Source: Amoebophrya sp. A120 (Eukaryota; Sar; Dinophyceae; Syndiniales; Amoebophryaceae). Taken from it: 64,000 nt of DNA. The notes below the pieces were generated by a model, which was not told the origin of the DNA, did not search any database, and saw only the letters and a program-made list of their open reading frames with translations. Below are positions 23,702 to 35,942 of this stretch, piece by piece; positions within the stretch are counted from its first letter, which is position 1; every line of letters starts with the position of its first letter. The DNA lies in contig CAJINV010000003.1 of the NCBI GenBank assembly GCA_905178155.1, forward strand, positions 1,607,557 through 1,671,556. The letters are read 5' to 3'. A program made the translations under genes and the position numbers.

Positions 23702-24358
23702 ATGTCTGCCCCGGTGTTGATATCGATCTCTGACATCGAATCTCCGGACAACGCAGAGGAGGGGTTCTTTTTCGCGGACTCCCACGCGCACGAGGAGGAG
23801 CGGTTCACCAGGCTCGTGGCGTCTCTCGCAACCCTGGCCTTGCTGCTCTCCTTGATGGTGAGCGCACTGCTCTCCGTGCACGTACTGCGGAGGATGTTTC
23901 GGGTGCAGCGGACCCGCGGAGGCCTCCTCACCGAGGACGAAGACAATTTTTCAGTGTGGTCGGATGAGCCTCTGTCTCTGTCACCCCCGCCACCTCGGTC
24001 CAGCGACCCGAACGAGGGCGGTTTATCCGGGAAGATGTTTGGTGCATCAACTACCCGGGGCGAGGGAGAAGGACAGCGCGAGGACGTTGTGCTGGATCGT
24101 GGGTCCACGAGCTTGTCGCCGTTCACGAACCCGGGGGAGTGGCGCGCAATCGTGTGCGGGAACACCGTGGCGAACAAGGAAGTGCGTGTGCTGACCGAGG
24201 CCGAAGAAAAAGCTGCGAAGCGGCGCCGGTCAGCGAGGAAAAGCAACAGGGCGCTGCAAGGAAAGGACAACTACACCGTGCAGTGGAAAGCGTTTGAGCC
24301 AGCGGGACCCCGAGGTGTTGCACACTGCGAAACATGGATTGAGTACGAGCAGGACTGA
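23702..24358 (+). CDS. Unknown single-pass membrane protein
   Basis: A 218-residue frame with a clear ATG and TGA. It has an acidic N-terminus, then one hydrophobic helix of about 25 residues (about 40-65, LVASLATLALLLSLMVSALL), a basic turn (RRMFRVQRTR) and a polar, proline- and acid-rich tail with a KRRRSARKS cluster. The charge pattern suggests a membrane anchor with a cytoplasmic tail. I recognise no family. It could be one exon of a longer gene. Confidence 0.55.
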   Translation: MSAPVLISISDIESPDNAEEGFFFADSHAHEEERFTRLVASLATLALLLSLMVSALLSVHVLRRMFRVQRTRGGLLTEDEDNFSVWSDEPLSLSPPPPRSSDPNEGGLSGKMFGASTTRGEGEGQREDVVLDRGSTSLSPFTNPGEWRAIVCGNTVANKEVRVLTEAEEKAAKRRRSARKSNRALQGKDNYTVQWKAFEPAGPRGVAHCETWIEYEQD

Positions 24359-24457
24359 ATCAACGACCAAGAAGTGGCGTAGACGGGGATGATCAACGCG
24401 TTGACGGTGTAGTTGTCCTAGTCGTTTTGCAGAATGAACGACTACAACTGTGCTTCA

Positions 24458-24822
24458 TCAGGAATTAATCTCTCTGAAGCGCACACTGCAAACTTCAACT
24501 TCTTTGCGGCCCTCTTCGTCGCGGTAGTGCAGGTAACACGGAAGCCAGAATGCCGGAATGTTAATGTACTGACAATCCAAATCCAACTCCGAGGCCCGCA
24601 TGACGTCTTTCTCCTGTGTGGGCCGCCGGGTCACGGTTCCGAGTGGAAGCAAGTGCGTCCTTGTTGCCAGATTGCCAGTGCAGCAAGCGTACTTACTTGT
24701 TCTTCCAGTTGGAACACGGCGGGGGACAAGCATGCTGTGTGTGCGTGGAAGACCTTCCGCAGAAATTGTGGGCGTCTACTGCGGTGCAGGTACAGAGGAA
24801 CTCCGGCGTGCAGAAATCAAAG
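24458..24822 (-). CDS. Hypothetical two-exon fragment, 5' end unresolved
   Basis: On the minus strand an open segment ending FQLEEQ stops at a perfect GTAAGT donor (exon end 24697). It can join phase 0 across an 83-bp intron to 24613-24458, which reads EKDVMRASELDLDCQYINIP and on to a TAA/TGA-type end after REINS. The downstream exon looks like protein (Trp, Cys and Tyr in hydrophobic context), but the upstream start was not found and no family is recognised. Plus-strand frames over the same DNA look less protein-like. Confidence 0.33.
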
Positions 24823-26029
24823 CGTTCCGTCGAGTACGGCGCGAGGTACTTGTGCAGCGGCGCTGCCTCAAGGCAGCACGCGGCGCACCTCATGGTAGCA
24901 ACCACGCATATGATCTGAGGCGCCTGCAATTTCAGTTTCACGGCATACTGGATCTGGATGCGATGCATCCCGGTATCTGGAACGGAGCCTTCGCAAATCA
25001 GGAGCCGACGCTGACGGCGGCGAAATACTGGTGGCAGGAAGGTGAGGACGGGTTGTAGCATCAGGTTTCATTCTTGCTCTACAAGGTGGAAGGACAGGAT
25101 CGATAATTTGGTATTGCTGCTGCTCGTTTGGTCCTAGTACGTTACACTATGAGCACACGCATGCATCAACCTGCGCTGCATGCTGTTGTGTGTGCACCCG
25201 CAAAACCAACATGGATGAACACTGCTAGTACTGGAGTATGTTTCACGATGGCGCAAACTACAATTAGCACCAGGACAAGCAGCGACATAGCAACAGGGTT
25301 TTTACATCAGCGTAGAGCATGTCATTCTCATTTCGCCCAGGTTGCCTGATCTCATATACAGATTGGCGTATGCGCAAGCTGCGGGCGGCAAATACATTAA
25401 TAGAGGGCACCGAAACAAGGCAATTGCATTTTTGTCTACGGTACTGTTTATGTGCTTGTTTCGATATTATATATGCTAGAGCTGGAATCACGCTAAGTGA
25501 ATCGGACATTATAAGCTTGTCCTTTCAACACATTTGCGTGGCCTCAGTTGCACAGCGTGCCCTCGTGTTCAGAGCAAGTACGGAACTGCACATTATGGTG
25601 ACGACCACTCAACGCGGGCGCAGATCATGAAGACAACCTTAAGGAAGAAGAAACAGAAGAGCAGCACTTTTTTCTGCTGCAGGTCATTTTGTTTTTTGTC
25701 TCAGGTCCAAGTTTTCGTAGCAGATCAAATGGTAACGATCTCTCCGTATTCCTTGAACCCCAAGAAATGCCAACAATGCCCACATTGGCATTGCGTTTGT
25801 TTTCCTTGCTCTGCGGAAGGTCATCGCTTCTTTGCGTCTTTTTATCACTGCTGTTCCTACAAGAACTCAGTTCTATTGTCTACCAATAAAAACCCAAACC
25901 GTAGCTGCTCTGTAGGGTGAAATCGTCCTCCGGGCCTTTCCCCAGAAAAATCTTGCTAACGCGAGACGATCTTGTCGTCGTGCACTTTATCTGCTGCTCT
26001 ACTACTTACACGACATCAGTAATCCAAGG
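24823..26029. other. Intergenic, nothing recognised
   Basis: Short frames on both strands overlap here and none has convincing protein character. It probably includes the promoter of the GH7-like gene. Confidence 0.4.
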
Positions 26030-29000
26030 ATGCGTTCTTTTGTGCTTTCTTGTGCTGCTGCGGCCTGCTGCACCGGGCCACTGCAGTTTGCCGTTGGGTT
26101 GCGACCGGGGGCCGGATCGTCGTCCGGATTTCTAGAACGCGTTCCCAACCAAGATGTGGACGAGGAGCTGATGAACCCGGACGCCATGGAGATGGACGCC
26201 CCGACCCGACGAGCGCAGACCTCCTCGCGCCCGGGCCTGATTCCGCGCACCCTGAAAAAGTGCGCGCTGGCCGGGATTGCGCTGACGGCTTTGTTTGGAG
26301 CCGGGATGGAGTGCGGGAAGCATTTTGGGGCCTCGACATCGACTGCCACTGCCACGGACAACTTCTACGCGGGCTTGCAGGACAAGGCGGCCGTGTCATC
26401 GATGTCCTCGGCTTCACCGTTTGGTTTCGCCTCGGTGCGTAGCAAATTCCCCCGATTCAACGAACGCGGTGGCGTAGACGCCATTGATTCGCACATCGAC
26501 CCCTCGGAGGTATGATTGATTGTGGTCAGTAGAGTTTGGGTTTGCGTGCTGAAATCAACATCAACATTGTATTTTTGAAACTCATACATCATTTCATACT
26601 GTCGGTCCTCGTTGAATTTATATATGGATCGGTAATACTAATATCCATATCTGTATGATACTAGCCTTATCCCGCTTCCCGTGTCCAGTAGCCTGCAGAC
26701 TTAATAGTATTCCGCTAGATGAATAATAGCCCTCAGCGTTTCTCTGTGGAAAATCGTCGTCGGCGCTTCAGCACAGGCAGGCCCATCTGCCTGCTATTTT
26801 CAAAGCGCCAGAACGGCATGGCCACGATCCGGCACCGGCGCGGCTGGCAGGTTGGCCCTTGCCGCCATCTTGCATGCTGGCACTGGCGGGGCCGCGATCT
26901 GGCGGCGGGGGGCGGGCATGATCGGGCACCGGCTTGGCCAGGGTCTGGCACCGGCTTAGCCAGGGCCTGAAACCGGCGTGGCCAGGGTCCGGCACCGGCT
27001 TGGGCATGATCGGGCACCGGCATGGCCATGATCTGGCACCGCCTACCTTCGCCGTGATTTGGCACCGGCTTGGCGATGCTCTGACACCGGCAGGCAGGCT
27101 TGGCCATGATCCATCCGGCACCGGCTTGGCCATGATCTGGCGCAAGGGCTTGGCCTTGCCATGATCTGGCAGGCACCGGCTTGGTGGCTGGCCTGGCCAT
27201 GATTTGGCACCGGCTGCGGCTCAGCCACGACCCGGAACCAGCTTGGCTTGGCCATGACCTGGCACCGGCTTGGGCATGGGCGAGCACCGGCCTTGCTGTG
27301 ATCTGGCACCGGCCGGCCTGGCCATGATCTGGCACCGGAAGGCCGGCAGGCTTGGCCGTGTATGATCTGGCACCGGCTCGGCTACAACCTGGCACCGGCT
27401 TGGCCATGATCTGGCGCCGGCTTGTCCACGACCTGGCACTGGCTTGGCCACGACCCGGGGCCGGCTTCGGCGTGATCTGGCGCCGGCTTGGCCATGATCT
27501 GCCTGGCACCGCCTTGGCCGCGACCCGGCACCGGCTTGCCTGGCAACGACCTGGAACCGGCGTGGCCATGATTTGGCACCGGCTTGGCCATGATCTGGCA
27601 CCGGCTCGCTTGGACGCGACCTGTCTGGCACCGGTTCGGCGATGATATGGCGCCGGCTTGGTAACGACCCACCTGGCACCGGCATGGCCATGATCTGGCA
27701 ACGGCCTTGCCGCTTCCTGGCACCGGCTTGGGCGTGATCTGGCAGCGGGCTGGCCATGTTCCGGCACCGGCGGGCCTGGCCACCAGAATCACTCGGAACC
27801 GGCCTGGCCATGATCTGGCGCCGGCGGGCAGGGTGGCAGACGGTGGCAGGCGAGGGCATGATCTGGCACCGGTTTGGCCACGGCCTGGCGCCGGCACGCA
27901 GGCTTGTTTGGCCTGGCGGTTCGGACCGCGCGCGACCTGGCGCCAGCGACCCGGGCCATGATCTGGCACGCACCGGCAGGCTTGGACACGGACGACCTGG
28001 CGTCGGCTTGGCCACGCCATGATCTGGGTGGCTCAGGCTCGCCCATGATCTGGCACCGGCTTTGTCATGATCTGCCGGGCACCGGCCGGGGGGGGGGCTT
28101 TGCATGCCCCGATCTGGCACCGGCCGGCTAGGCTTGGCCGTGTATGATCTGGCACGCATCCATCGGCAGGCTTGGTTTGGCCATGATCTGCCACCGACCG
28201 GCCTGGCCACGACCGGGCACCGGCAGGCTTCGCCAGGAAGGATCTGGCACCGGCTTGGCCACGGCCTTGCATTGGCTTGGCCAAGATCTGGCACCGGCTC
28301 GGCAATTATGAATGACGTGGCGTTGGCTGGTAGGCTTGGCTGGCAGGCCATTGGCCCGGCACCGGCTTGGCCATGACCTGGCACCGGCAGGCTTCGCCAC
28401 GACCTGGAACCGGCCCCCCCGACCCTGATCTGGCACCGGCGCGGCCACGACCTGGCTCCGCTGCGGCTTCGCTGCGGCGTTGTTACTTCGAGGCCGCGTT
28501 GCTTCGAGGTTTTGTTGCGGCTTCGAGCGGCCTGCGCTGCGGCTTCGAGGCTTCGCTGCGTCTTCGGGGCTTCGCTGCGGCTTCTAGGCTTCGCTGCGGC
28601 TTCGAGCCGTCGCTGAGGCTTCGGGGCTTTGCTGCGGCTTCGGGGCGTCGCTGCGGCTTCGAGGCCTCGCTACGGCTTCGAGGCTTCGCCGCGGCTTCGA
28701 GACTTCGTTCGCTGCGGCTTCGAGGCTTCTATCTTCGCTTCTATCCTCGCCTCGGGGCTCCTTTGCTTCGGGGCGCCTCTCTTCGCTTCGGGGCATCTCT
28801 CTTCGCTTCGCGGCTTCTTTGCTTCGGGGCTTTTATCTTCGCTTCGGGTCTTGGCCATGGTTCGGCTTGGCCATGCTGAATGGCCCGGCACCGGCTCGCC
28901 TCGGCCATGGTCCGGCACCTTCTCGGCTTGGCCATGCATGCTCCGGCACCGGCTCGGCTTGGCCATGCATCGTCCGGCACCCACCGGCTCGGCTTGGCCA

Positions 29001-32000
29001 TGCATGGTCCGGCACCGGCTCGGCTTGGCCATGCATAGTCCGGCTCGGCTCGGCCATGGTCCGGCACCGGCTTGGCCTTGCCAGGGTCCGGCACGCACCG
29101 GCCCGGCCTTGCCATCCATGGTCCGGCATGCACCGGCTCGGTCTGCTCATGGCCCGGCACCGGCTCGCCTTGCTTGGCCATGGTCCGGCAGGCACGCACC
29201 GGCTCGGCTTGGCCATGGTCCGGCACCGGCCGGCGCGGCTTCGTCGAGGCTTTACTGCTTCGGGGCCCCGCGGCTTCGGGGCTTCGCGCGTTGTTTCGTA
29301 CGTTGTTGCGCCGTGGCTTCGTGCGTTCGTTGCTGCTTCGAGGTTTCGTACGTTGCTGCCTCGGGGTTTCGTACGCTGCTGCCCCGAGGCGTCGCGCGCT
29401 GCTGCTTCGGGGCCTCGCACGCTGCTGCCTCGAGGTTTCTCACGCTGCTGCCTCGAGGTTTCGCGCGTTGCCGCCTCGAGGTTTCTCACGCTGTTGCCTC
29501 GAGGTTTCGCACGTTGCTGACCCGAGGCTTCGCACGCTGCTGCCTCGAGGCTTCAGACGCCGCTTCGAGGCTTCAGGCGCTGCTTCGAGGCCTCAGGCGC
29601 TGCTTCGAGGCCTGAGGCGGTGCTTCGGGGCTTTGCTGCTTCGACGCTTCGCTGCTTCGAGGCTTCGCTGTGTGCTTCGAGGCTTCGCCGCGTGCTTCGA
29701 GGTTTCGCCGCGTGCTTCGAGGCTTCGCCGCGTGCTTCGAGGCTTCGCCGCGTGCTTCGAGGCTTCGCTGCGTGCTTCGAGGCTTCGCCGCGTGCTTCGA
29801 GGCTTCGCTGCGTGCTTCGAGGCTTCGCTGCGTGCTTCGAGGCTTCGCTGCGCGCTTCGAGGCTTCGCGGCGCGCTTCGAGGCTTCGATCGCTGCGCGCT
29901 TCGAGCTTCGCCGCTTCGAGGCTTCGAGGCGTCGCTGCTTCGAGGCGTCGCTGCTTCGCTGCTCCCTTCGAGGCCTCGCCGCTTCGAGGCTTCGCTGCTT
30001 CGAGGCCTCGCTGCTTCGAGGCTTCGCTGCTTCGAGGCTTCGCTGCTTCGAGGCTTTGCTGCTTCGAGGCTTCCTTCGAGGCTTCGTTGCTCCCTTCGAG
30101 GCTTCGCTGCCCCCTCCGAGGCTTCGCTGCTCCCCTCGCGGCTTCGCTGCTCCCCTCGCGGCTTCGCTGCTCCCTTCGCGGCTTCGCTGCTCCCTTCGAG
30201 GCTTCGCTGCTTCCTTCGAGGCTTCGCGGCTTCGCCGCTCTTCGAGGCTTTGCGGCTCTTCGAGGCTTCGCGGCCCTTCGAGGCTTTGCAGCTCTTCGAG
30301 GCTTCGCGGCTCTTCGAGGCTTCTTCGTTGCTTCGAGGCTTCGCTGCTTCGGCGTTTCGAGGCCCCTTCGTTTCGAGGCTTCGTCGCTTAGAAGCTTGGG
30401 CGCTTTGTCAGCATTTCGTTGTTGTTGTTTTTCGTTTCTATTCTTTGTTTTCGTTTTTTGTTTTCATTCTTTGTTTTCGTTTTTCGTTTTTATTCTTTGT
30501 TTTCGTTTTTTGTTTCCATTGTTTGTTGTCGTTTCTCGTTTCCATTCTTTGTTTTTGTTTTTCGTTTCTGTTCTTTGTTTCTATTGCGGAATACTATTAA
30601 ATAATGGGTTTTCTCACCTTTCGCTAGTCATTGTAGAGATTTGTGACTTGAGTGGAATGCGGCACCGAGTCATGCAGCTACTGTAGGATTTGTGACGCGG
30701 CATTGGCCCCTATTTATCCCAGGAAATTGTGATTTGCAAACGTTCTATCTTCAACCGCCGCTAATTTCATTGTCTCACAGGGTCCGGTTACGGTGCCGGT
30801 CCAGGTTGGTGGCGGTCCTTGGTCAGAAGAACCCGGCGCAGCGGCCCCTTTCGACTTCCCCAAGCTCGACGGCAAACAGGAGGTCGGGTTCGGCGGCAAG
30901 CTCCTCGGCACGCTCCTCAGCATGGACCTGATCAACATGGGCCAGATCCCGTGCGGCTGCCAGAGTATAAACACATTGCTTTTAGTTTTCACTGCATTTT
31001 TTTCAGCATATTAATTTGAATCGATCTCTGTCTCTCCATATACTGCGCCTGGAGCTTGATATTCATATGTGTTCCGCAGATATTGACAGTAACCGAATCA
31101 AGAGTTCTCATACCGGACCTATTTCCTTTTTCAAGGTAGTCTAGAAGAGTTCTTGTAGGTAATGTCGTAGCACATTTTTGATAATTCGTCAATTTGCTTT
31201 ATTTTCCCAATATATAATCACAACAGCGAACTTCTACTTGACCAAAGCCCCCAACAACGACTCCCCAATGACCTGCGACTCCGGCGCGAACGGCTACGGG
31301 TGCCCGGAATTGGACTTCATGGAAGGCAACTCGCAAGCGCTCGGTACCACTCTGCACCTCTGCGACAGCACTGGCGGGGCCCGCGGTGTCTTCACGTGCG
31401 GATGGCAATCGGGCTGCCTGACGAGTAACCTGGCCGGAAAGCAGGGCGGAGTATTTTTTTGTTCTCTCTGTATGATGAAGAGAGCTTGAGGTCGCTTTTC
31501 CAAGTTACTTCCCATGGAGACTTGTGGTTGCATCTTCTGGATCAATCAACTGCCACGATAAATATGAAAATCATAATCAGTGTGATGAAGTGTAGCACAA
31601 GGAGAAGGTAAGTATCCCATTTGTAACAAGCACATGGACGACGAACACAATGTCAATGTCTTGTTGCTGACGACAGTAATACCGCATCTCTCAACAGGGT
31701 GCCACTTGCGATGCGTGGGGCTGCCAGACGAAGACTGTCGGCATGAAGCACTGGGGTCAGAACGCATATGGTCCGGGCGGGTACATCGACTCTAACAAGG
31801 ACCTCAACATGCAGGTCTACTTTCAGCCCGTGGCCGGCAACCTAGAAAACGTGTGGGTGCAGCTCTCCCAGAAGGGCAAAGATCCGCTTGTCTACTCGGT
31901 ATAATATCGGTTTTCTCTTTACGTTTTCTTGTATCCCTGCATGTACAGAAGGCTTAGCCTCTCGAATACGACGAGGCCATTGAGCCTGCTGCTGCTGCTC

Positions 32001-32338
32001 AGCTCAACTAGTGCAACACAAGAAGCGCGTTGCTGGTAGCAATTCTGCTCGGTGCTCAGCCAAAATCCAAGTACGTATAATTATGCGCGTATGGTTGTAA
32101 ATAGAAATTGTTCACGAACACTCGTCATAACACACTTTAGGCCTGCGTGAACGCCGACTACAAGCGCGCCGTGACCCACGATTTGATGACGGGGTGGTCC
32201 CACCATTCCACCTACTGGGGCGGCTTCGACGGCATGGAGTGGTTGAACGGACCCTGCCCGAACCACCCGTCGACTTGCAGTGGCAACGCGGCGGACCACA
32301 TTCACAACGTCAAAGTGTACAAGATCGACAACGTATGA
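26030..32338 (+). CDS. GH7-like glycoside hydrolase (clan GH-B), secretory
   Basis: Five exons, 26030-26509, 30781-30964, 31227-31450, 31698-31898 and 32141-32338, give 428 residues. All four introns are GT-AG with donors GTATGA, GTATAA, GTATTT and GTATAA. Exon 1 has a signal-like start (MRSFVLSCAAAACCTGPLQF) and a second hydrophobic helix (LAGIALTALFGAGMECG), so the enzyme may be membrane-anchored. The catalytic core follows GH7 order: INMGQIPCGCQTNFYL, then CPELDFMEGNSQALGTTLH with the ExDxxE motif (nucleophile Glu, Asp, acid/base Glu), then CDAWGCQ and YGPGGYIDSNKDLNMQVYF, and DGMEWLNGPC near the end. GH7 enzymes cleave beta-1,4-glucans; in dinoflagellates a GH7 cellulase is linked to the cell wall. 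GH16 shares the ExDxxE motif and is the alternative. The core is shorter than typical fungal GH7 enzymes. Confidence 0.85.
26815..28455. repeat. Satellite 1, degenerate repeat of about 22 bp, within intron 1
   Basis: The interval is dozens of imperfect copies of a unit close to GGCACCGGCTTGGCCATGAT plus CT, with frequent insertions of GGCAGG or substitutions. It lies wholly inside the first intron of the GH7-like gene. It creates long frames on both strands that read as Ala/Gly/Arg/Pro repeats and are not genes. Confidence 0.92.
28456..30415. repeat. Satellite 2, GCTTCGAGGCTTCG-type repeat, within intron 1
   Basis: After a change of unit near 28456, the DNA is built of GCTTCGAGGCTTCG modules. 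The period is 20 bp with CCGCGT spacers at 29690-29880 and 16 bp with CT spacers near 29990-30060. Around 28840-29235 units of satellite 1 type (GGCTTGGCCATG, GGTCCGGCACC) return, so the two satellites are interleaved. Confidence 0.92.
30416..30592. repeat. Satellite 3, T-rich repeat
   Basis: A short array of units close to TTTTCGTTTTTATTCTTTG, strongly pyrimidine-rich on the plus strand. It ends the satellite block about 190 bp before the acceptor of the GH7-like intron 1 (30780). Confidence 0.85.
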
Positions 32339-33700
32339 GCAGGAGTGTTGTCTACTAGCGCGCGAGCTTGTCCTCCTTCGCAGCCTGTGGTCCAGCGACG
32401 TGTCGTTCAGGTCCGTCGTTGATCAACGCGATGCTTGTTACTGACAGGTCGCTAGTACTAGACTTGGTGAAGCGACCAACTCTACTGAAGATATATTCAC
32501 TGTGTTACTTTTTTCTCCCCATCCGGACGTCATGTGGTTCCTACAACATGGCACTGGCATGGTGAGTTGTACTTGTGTACGTGTACATTATTCACAGTAC
32601 ATCCTTCTTCGACTGCAAAAGTTTACTTCTGCTTGTGAATATAGGTTTCCGTTTGTTTCGTTGAGAATGTTCACTGTACTAGTCATTGCAGCACGCTGTG
32701 ATTTTTACTCAGTAACAACTCTTCAACGTCTTTGCTAAAAGTAAATCCTTACTCGTTCTTTCTAGCACGTCTTCTTCTGAATGAAAAATGGTAAATTTTG
32801 CGTATTTGTTCCCGCCGATGCACGATATCTGTGTCGGTGGGTCTTCTTATCACGCTTTCGACAGTGATCTACTTCTTCTAGAAATACATGAGCACTTCTA
32901 CGACTACGCGTACATTGTTTTCTGCGAATAAAGCTCTAGTTCCTTCTTGACTCACCACTCAATGCCAATATCCGCTTTAACCAAGCATGCCACGACAAGC
33001 CGCCTAATCTTCCAAGGCGGTGTCGATATTTTTCTTCTTCGCTGCTTTTTTGCCAACTCATCTGTTGAACAACTCCATCCTCCGTGGTTAACCCACGAGG
33101 AAAAAATTGAAACTTCTACGAAGAACAAGATAGGCACTGACCACACGAGGGTCCTACAAAGATGTTACACAGCCTGCATACTGGCTTTTCTCGTGTGCTG
33201 CGCTGTGTGCTGTTTCGACGTCACTCGTATGGACCGTGTATGAGAGAAGCAATCGTTTGGGCCGTTGGTCGTGTAGGGGTTGCGTGGGGAGAAACAAGTA
33301 GACTTTTTCTGTCGTGCTCGTCTGCTATTACTCGAACGTCGGTCGTCACTCGGTGTCGCAGGGATGCCAGTCGTGCGTGTGCATGTGTTTTAACGCAACT
33401 GGGAAAGGTTGCATCTTCGTGGGGCAAAAATGCGCCACCTCGCTCGTGATGTCGGTGGTAAGTATTGAATTTGGATATTAAGTACTGTGTCATCTGTAGC
33501 AATCACCAAGCTTTCACAGCTCAGGAGTAAGGTAGAGTTCCTTTGAACCAGTGAAAAAGTATCAAGTAATAGCTCGATAGTAATCGTCACGAGCGCAATC
33601 TCAATCACAATGTCGGATGGTGTCCGTCCGTCGTGGCGGGTAGGGTCAGCGGTCGCTTGGTTGCATCACTACGCGCTGCAGGGCAGGTTTCAGCAGTCTC
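32339..33700. other. Intergenic, nothing recognised
   Basis: No convincing gene. A short ATG frame near 33610 runs into the next gene in another frame and could be an upstream exon or leader, but this is not supported. Confidence 0.45.
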
Positions 33701-35942
33701 ATGGTCATTGCGACAAACGTGGTCGAAGCAAAAGAGCGCCGTTTTCGTAAAGCGCGTAAGCCAGAGGACGCAGATGACGTCGCGCAACATACGCAATCCC
33801 AGTCTGTCACATCGTTCATCGACAAGAGCAGCACCGAAGAAGCAAACCCCAGTACCGACGGCGCAGCGAATCGCATGGATGTCGCAGCTGGAGTGTCGCC
33901 AGACGGACAAGTCTCTAACGACGCGGCTACTCATGGCGGCGAGAAAGTGGTGTCCTTTGCTAACACTACCGGGAAGGATGCTGATGGAAAGGATGCGGCA
34001 GCGGAGCTGCAAAAGCTGTCGACCCAGGATCAAGAAGCGATCGCGGCCTCCGCGCCCAGGCCGCTAGAGGTCTCTCCGTTGGAAATGAAACGAATTTCCG
34101 CAGCGGGTGATTCCGATTCGCACCCCGGTGCGACGTCTGCGTCTACCACTTCTACCGCTCCGATGCCAAACGGGCCCGGTCCTTTGCTGAGCCAAGAAGC
34201 CTCCGACCTTGCTGCTACGAAATGGTAGAAGACTGGTCAGTCTTCGACTCTGCACTTGGTCGCTTACCGCCGTAACCTCGCCGAAAAAGCAAGGACGGGA
34301 TTCCTGGGCATGATGCATGGGTCCACGTACCCGTACGACATCTACTTTGCAACGGACGACGACATCGCATCCAACTTGCGCCAGAGTCAATGGAACGACT
34401 ACGCAGCATACGGCACGGCCGCCGTGCCGGTGGCGCATACGAAAGAAGTAGAAGAGCGGCTATTCTTCAAGCAGCGGCTCACGCTCTTCCTCGGCGGCAC
34501 TTTCCTCCCGAACCGATTCCTGACGCGCGCCTACACGGAGGCTCGTGGCCGGTGGATACCGGAGGCAAAATTCGAGCACCGCTTTCTGTATGTACAACGG
34601 AAGACGATGGTACTGGCGGGGAACTCCACCAGCACCACCAATGACGGGGCAGGAAGCGCGAACGGCACCATCTCCCGCAGCGTCAACAATCTTCCGCAGC
34701 GCATCGCCGCCGGCATGCGGGGCGCGACAAACGTGGCGCTGCAAGGCACAGGGCTGCGGAATCTCGGCACGAGCGGCAGCATCTGGGAATTTGTTTCCGG
34801 CACGCCCAGCTTCGAAGGACAGCCGGAGATATCCGGCAGGTTCGCTGGGAAGATTTTCGACGGACTGCAGCCAGCTGCGTATCAGTTCGGATACATGCAG
34901 TGGATCAAGGTACGGAAAGCACTTTAAGAGTACTTCTAAGTATTCCGGGCTAGACTTGTTATCCGCGTTGTAGTATTCTCAAAGCATATCGTTGAAGTTC
35001 TTGAAAATTAGAAATGTTAACGGCGTCTATATCAAAATTAATGTTGCTCATGTTGACATGAGTAACCATAACCTTCACCACTAGGCTCCTAGTCCTTCTG
35101 TTTCAAGTGTCTCACGGCTATGCTGAATGCAAACCAAAAATGTAAATCAGAAATCCGCGCGATCATGAATCCAGCAAGAGTTAGTGCTTAGAATGATTAA
35201 TATATAATGTCAGCTGATTTGTCCGCACTGCGCGACGCACTCGATATCTTGGCCGCGCGATTTCCAGAAGAAAGTTGGTGCGCCCCGACGCATGAAGACG
35301 CACGAAAAGAAGTGCTGCGCGCAAAGAAAGCTCGATTTGAAATGCGATCCGATTCTTGAAGAAGAAGATGAGAACGACACTAGTGACGTTGCGGAGAGTT
35401 GAGGAGTTCGATAAATTGGTAGTCTTAGTACACGACGAGCCACGATGTGCGAAGCTGCAGTGACAAAACCCCGAGATGCAGCTTGAAACGAACTCGAACC
35501 CCAACCCCTCCGCACGTCCCCCCCTAGTGCAGGATAAATGATGATGATGATAATCATAAAAATCAATCACAAGGTTGGCGATCGTTTTGGCTACAAATAC
35601 AATGACAAGAAGGAAAGCTGGATGAAGGCGGCGGAATGGTTTTTCTATCGCTACACGGCAGAAGATTTTCGCGTCGGTGTGGGCCAGCATTTCAGCGGCT
35701 ACAGCAAGCAGAAGGACAGAAGTGATTGGGTGTACAAAATGTACATGCCGGATCTCGACGTGATCGGCTCGCTGAGCGCCTTCCACCGCCCGACCATCGT
35801 CATGAAGGACCGGCGCGACAACTTGGTCGCCAAGCTGGAGTACTTTGGTGGGCGATCGTGGCGTCCGTGGGAGTGGTGGTTCGGCGGCCGCTTTGCACTG
35901 CAAAAGCATCGCACATATCATAAATCGCATGACATCAAGTAA
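33701..35942 (+). CDS. Unknown three-exon protein
   Basis: Exons 33701-34224, 34294-34909 and 35574-35942 join to exactly 503 codons (502 residues and TAA). Intron 1 is only 69 bp (GTAGAA...GCAAG) and removes an in-frame TAG; intron 2 is 664 bp (GTACGG...CACAAG). The first about 170 residues are polar and probably disordered. The rest looks folded: TGFLGMMHGSTYPYDIYFAT, FKQRLTLFLGGTFLPNRF, then an aromatic-rich C-terminus (AAEWFFYRYTAEDF, GGRSWRPWEWWFGGRF). I see no signal peptide and no known motif. The start could lie slightly upstream. Confidence 0.65.

Noticed and set aside
25534-25920. 128-codon plus-strand frame
   Set aside because: Cys/Phe/Ser-rich frame with no domain and an overlapping alternative frame; it looks accidental.
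26733-28384. Long minus-strand frames of 344 and 387 codons
   Set aside because: They are translations of satellite 1; the residues are a simple Pro/Ala/Arg/Gly cycle, frames on both strands are open, and the region is intronic.
28629-30686. Long plus-strand frames of 326-439 codons rich in Leu, Arg, Phe, Glu and Ala
   Set aside because: They are translations of satellite 2 (GCTTCGAGGCTTCG). Overlapping frames read equally well, which is expected of short-period repeats.
32333-32338. GTATGA at the GH7-like stop as a splice donor
   Set aside because: It matches the donor style, but the protein already reaches the usual GH7 end (HNVKVYKIDN) and no following exon was found, so I keep it as the stop.
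34226-34241. A 16-bp intron or a nonsense mutation at the in-frame TAG
   Set aside because: A 16-bp removal breaks the frame. A 69-bp GT-AG intron (34225-34293) removes the stop and keeps the phase.
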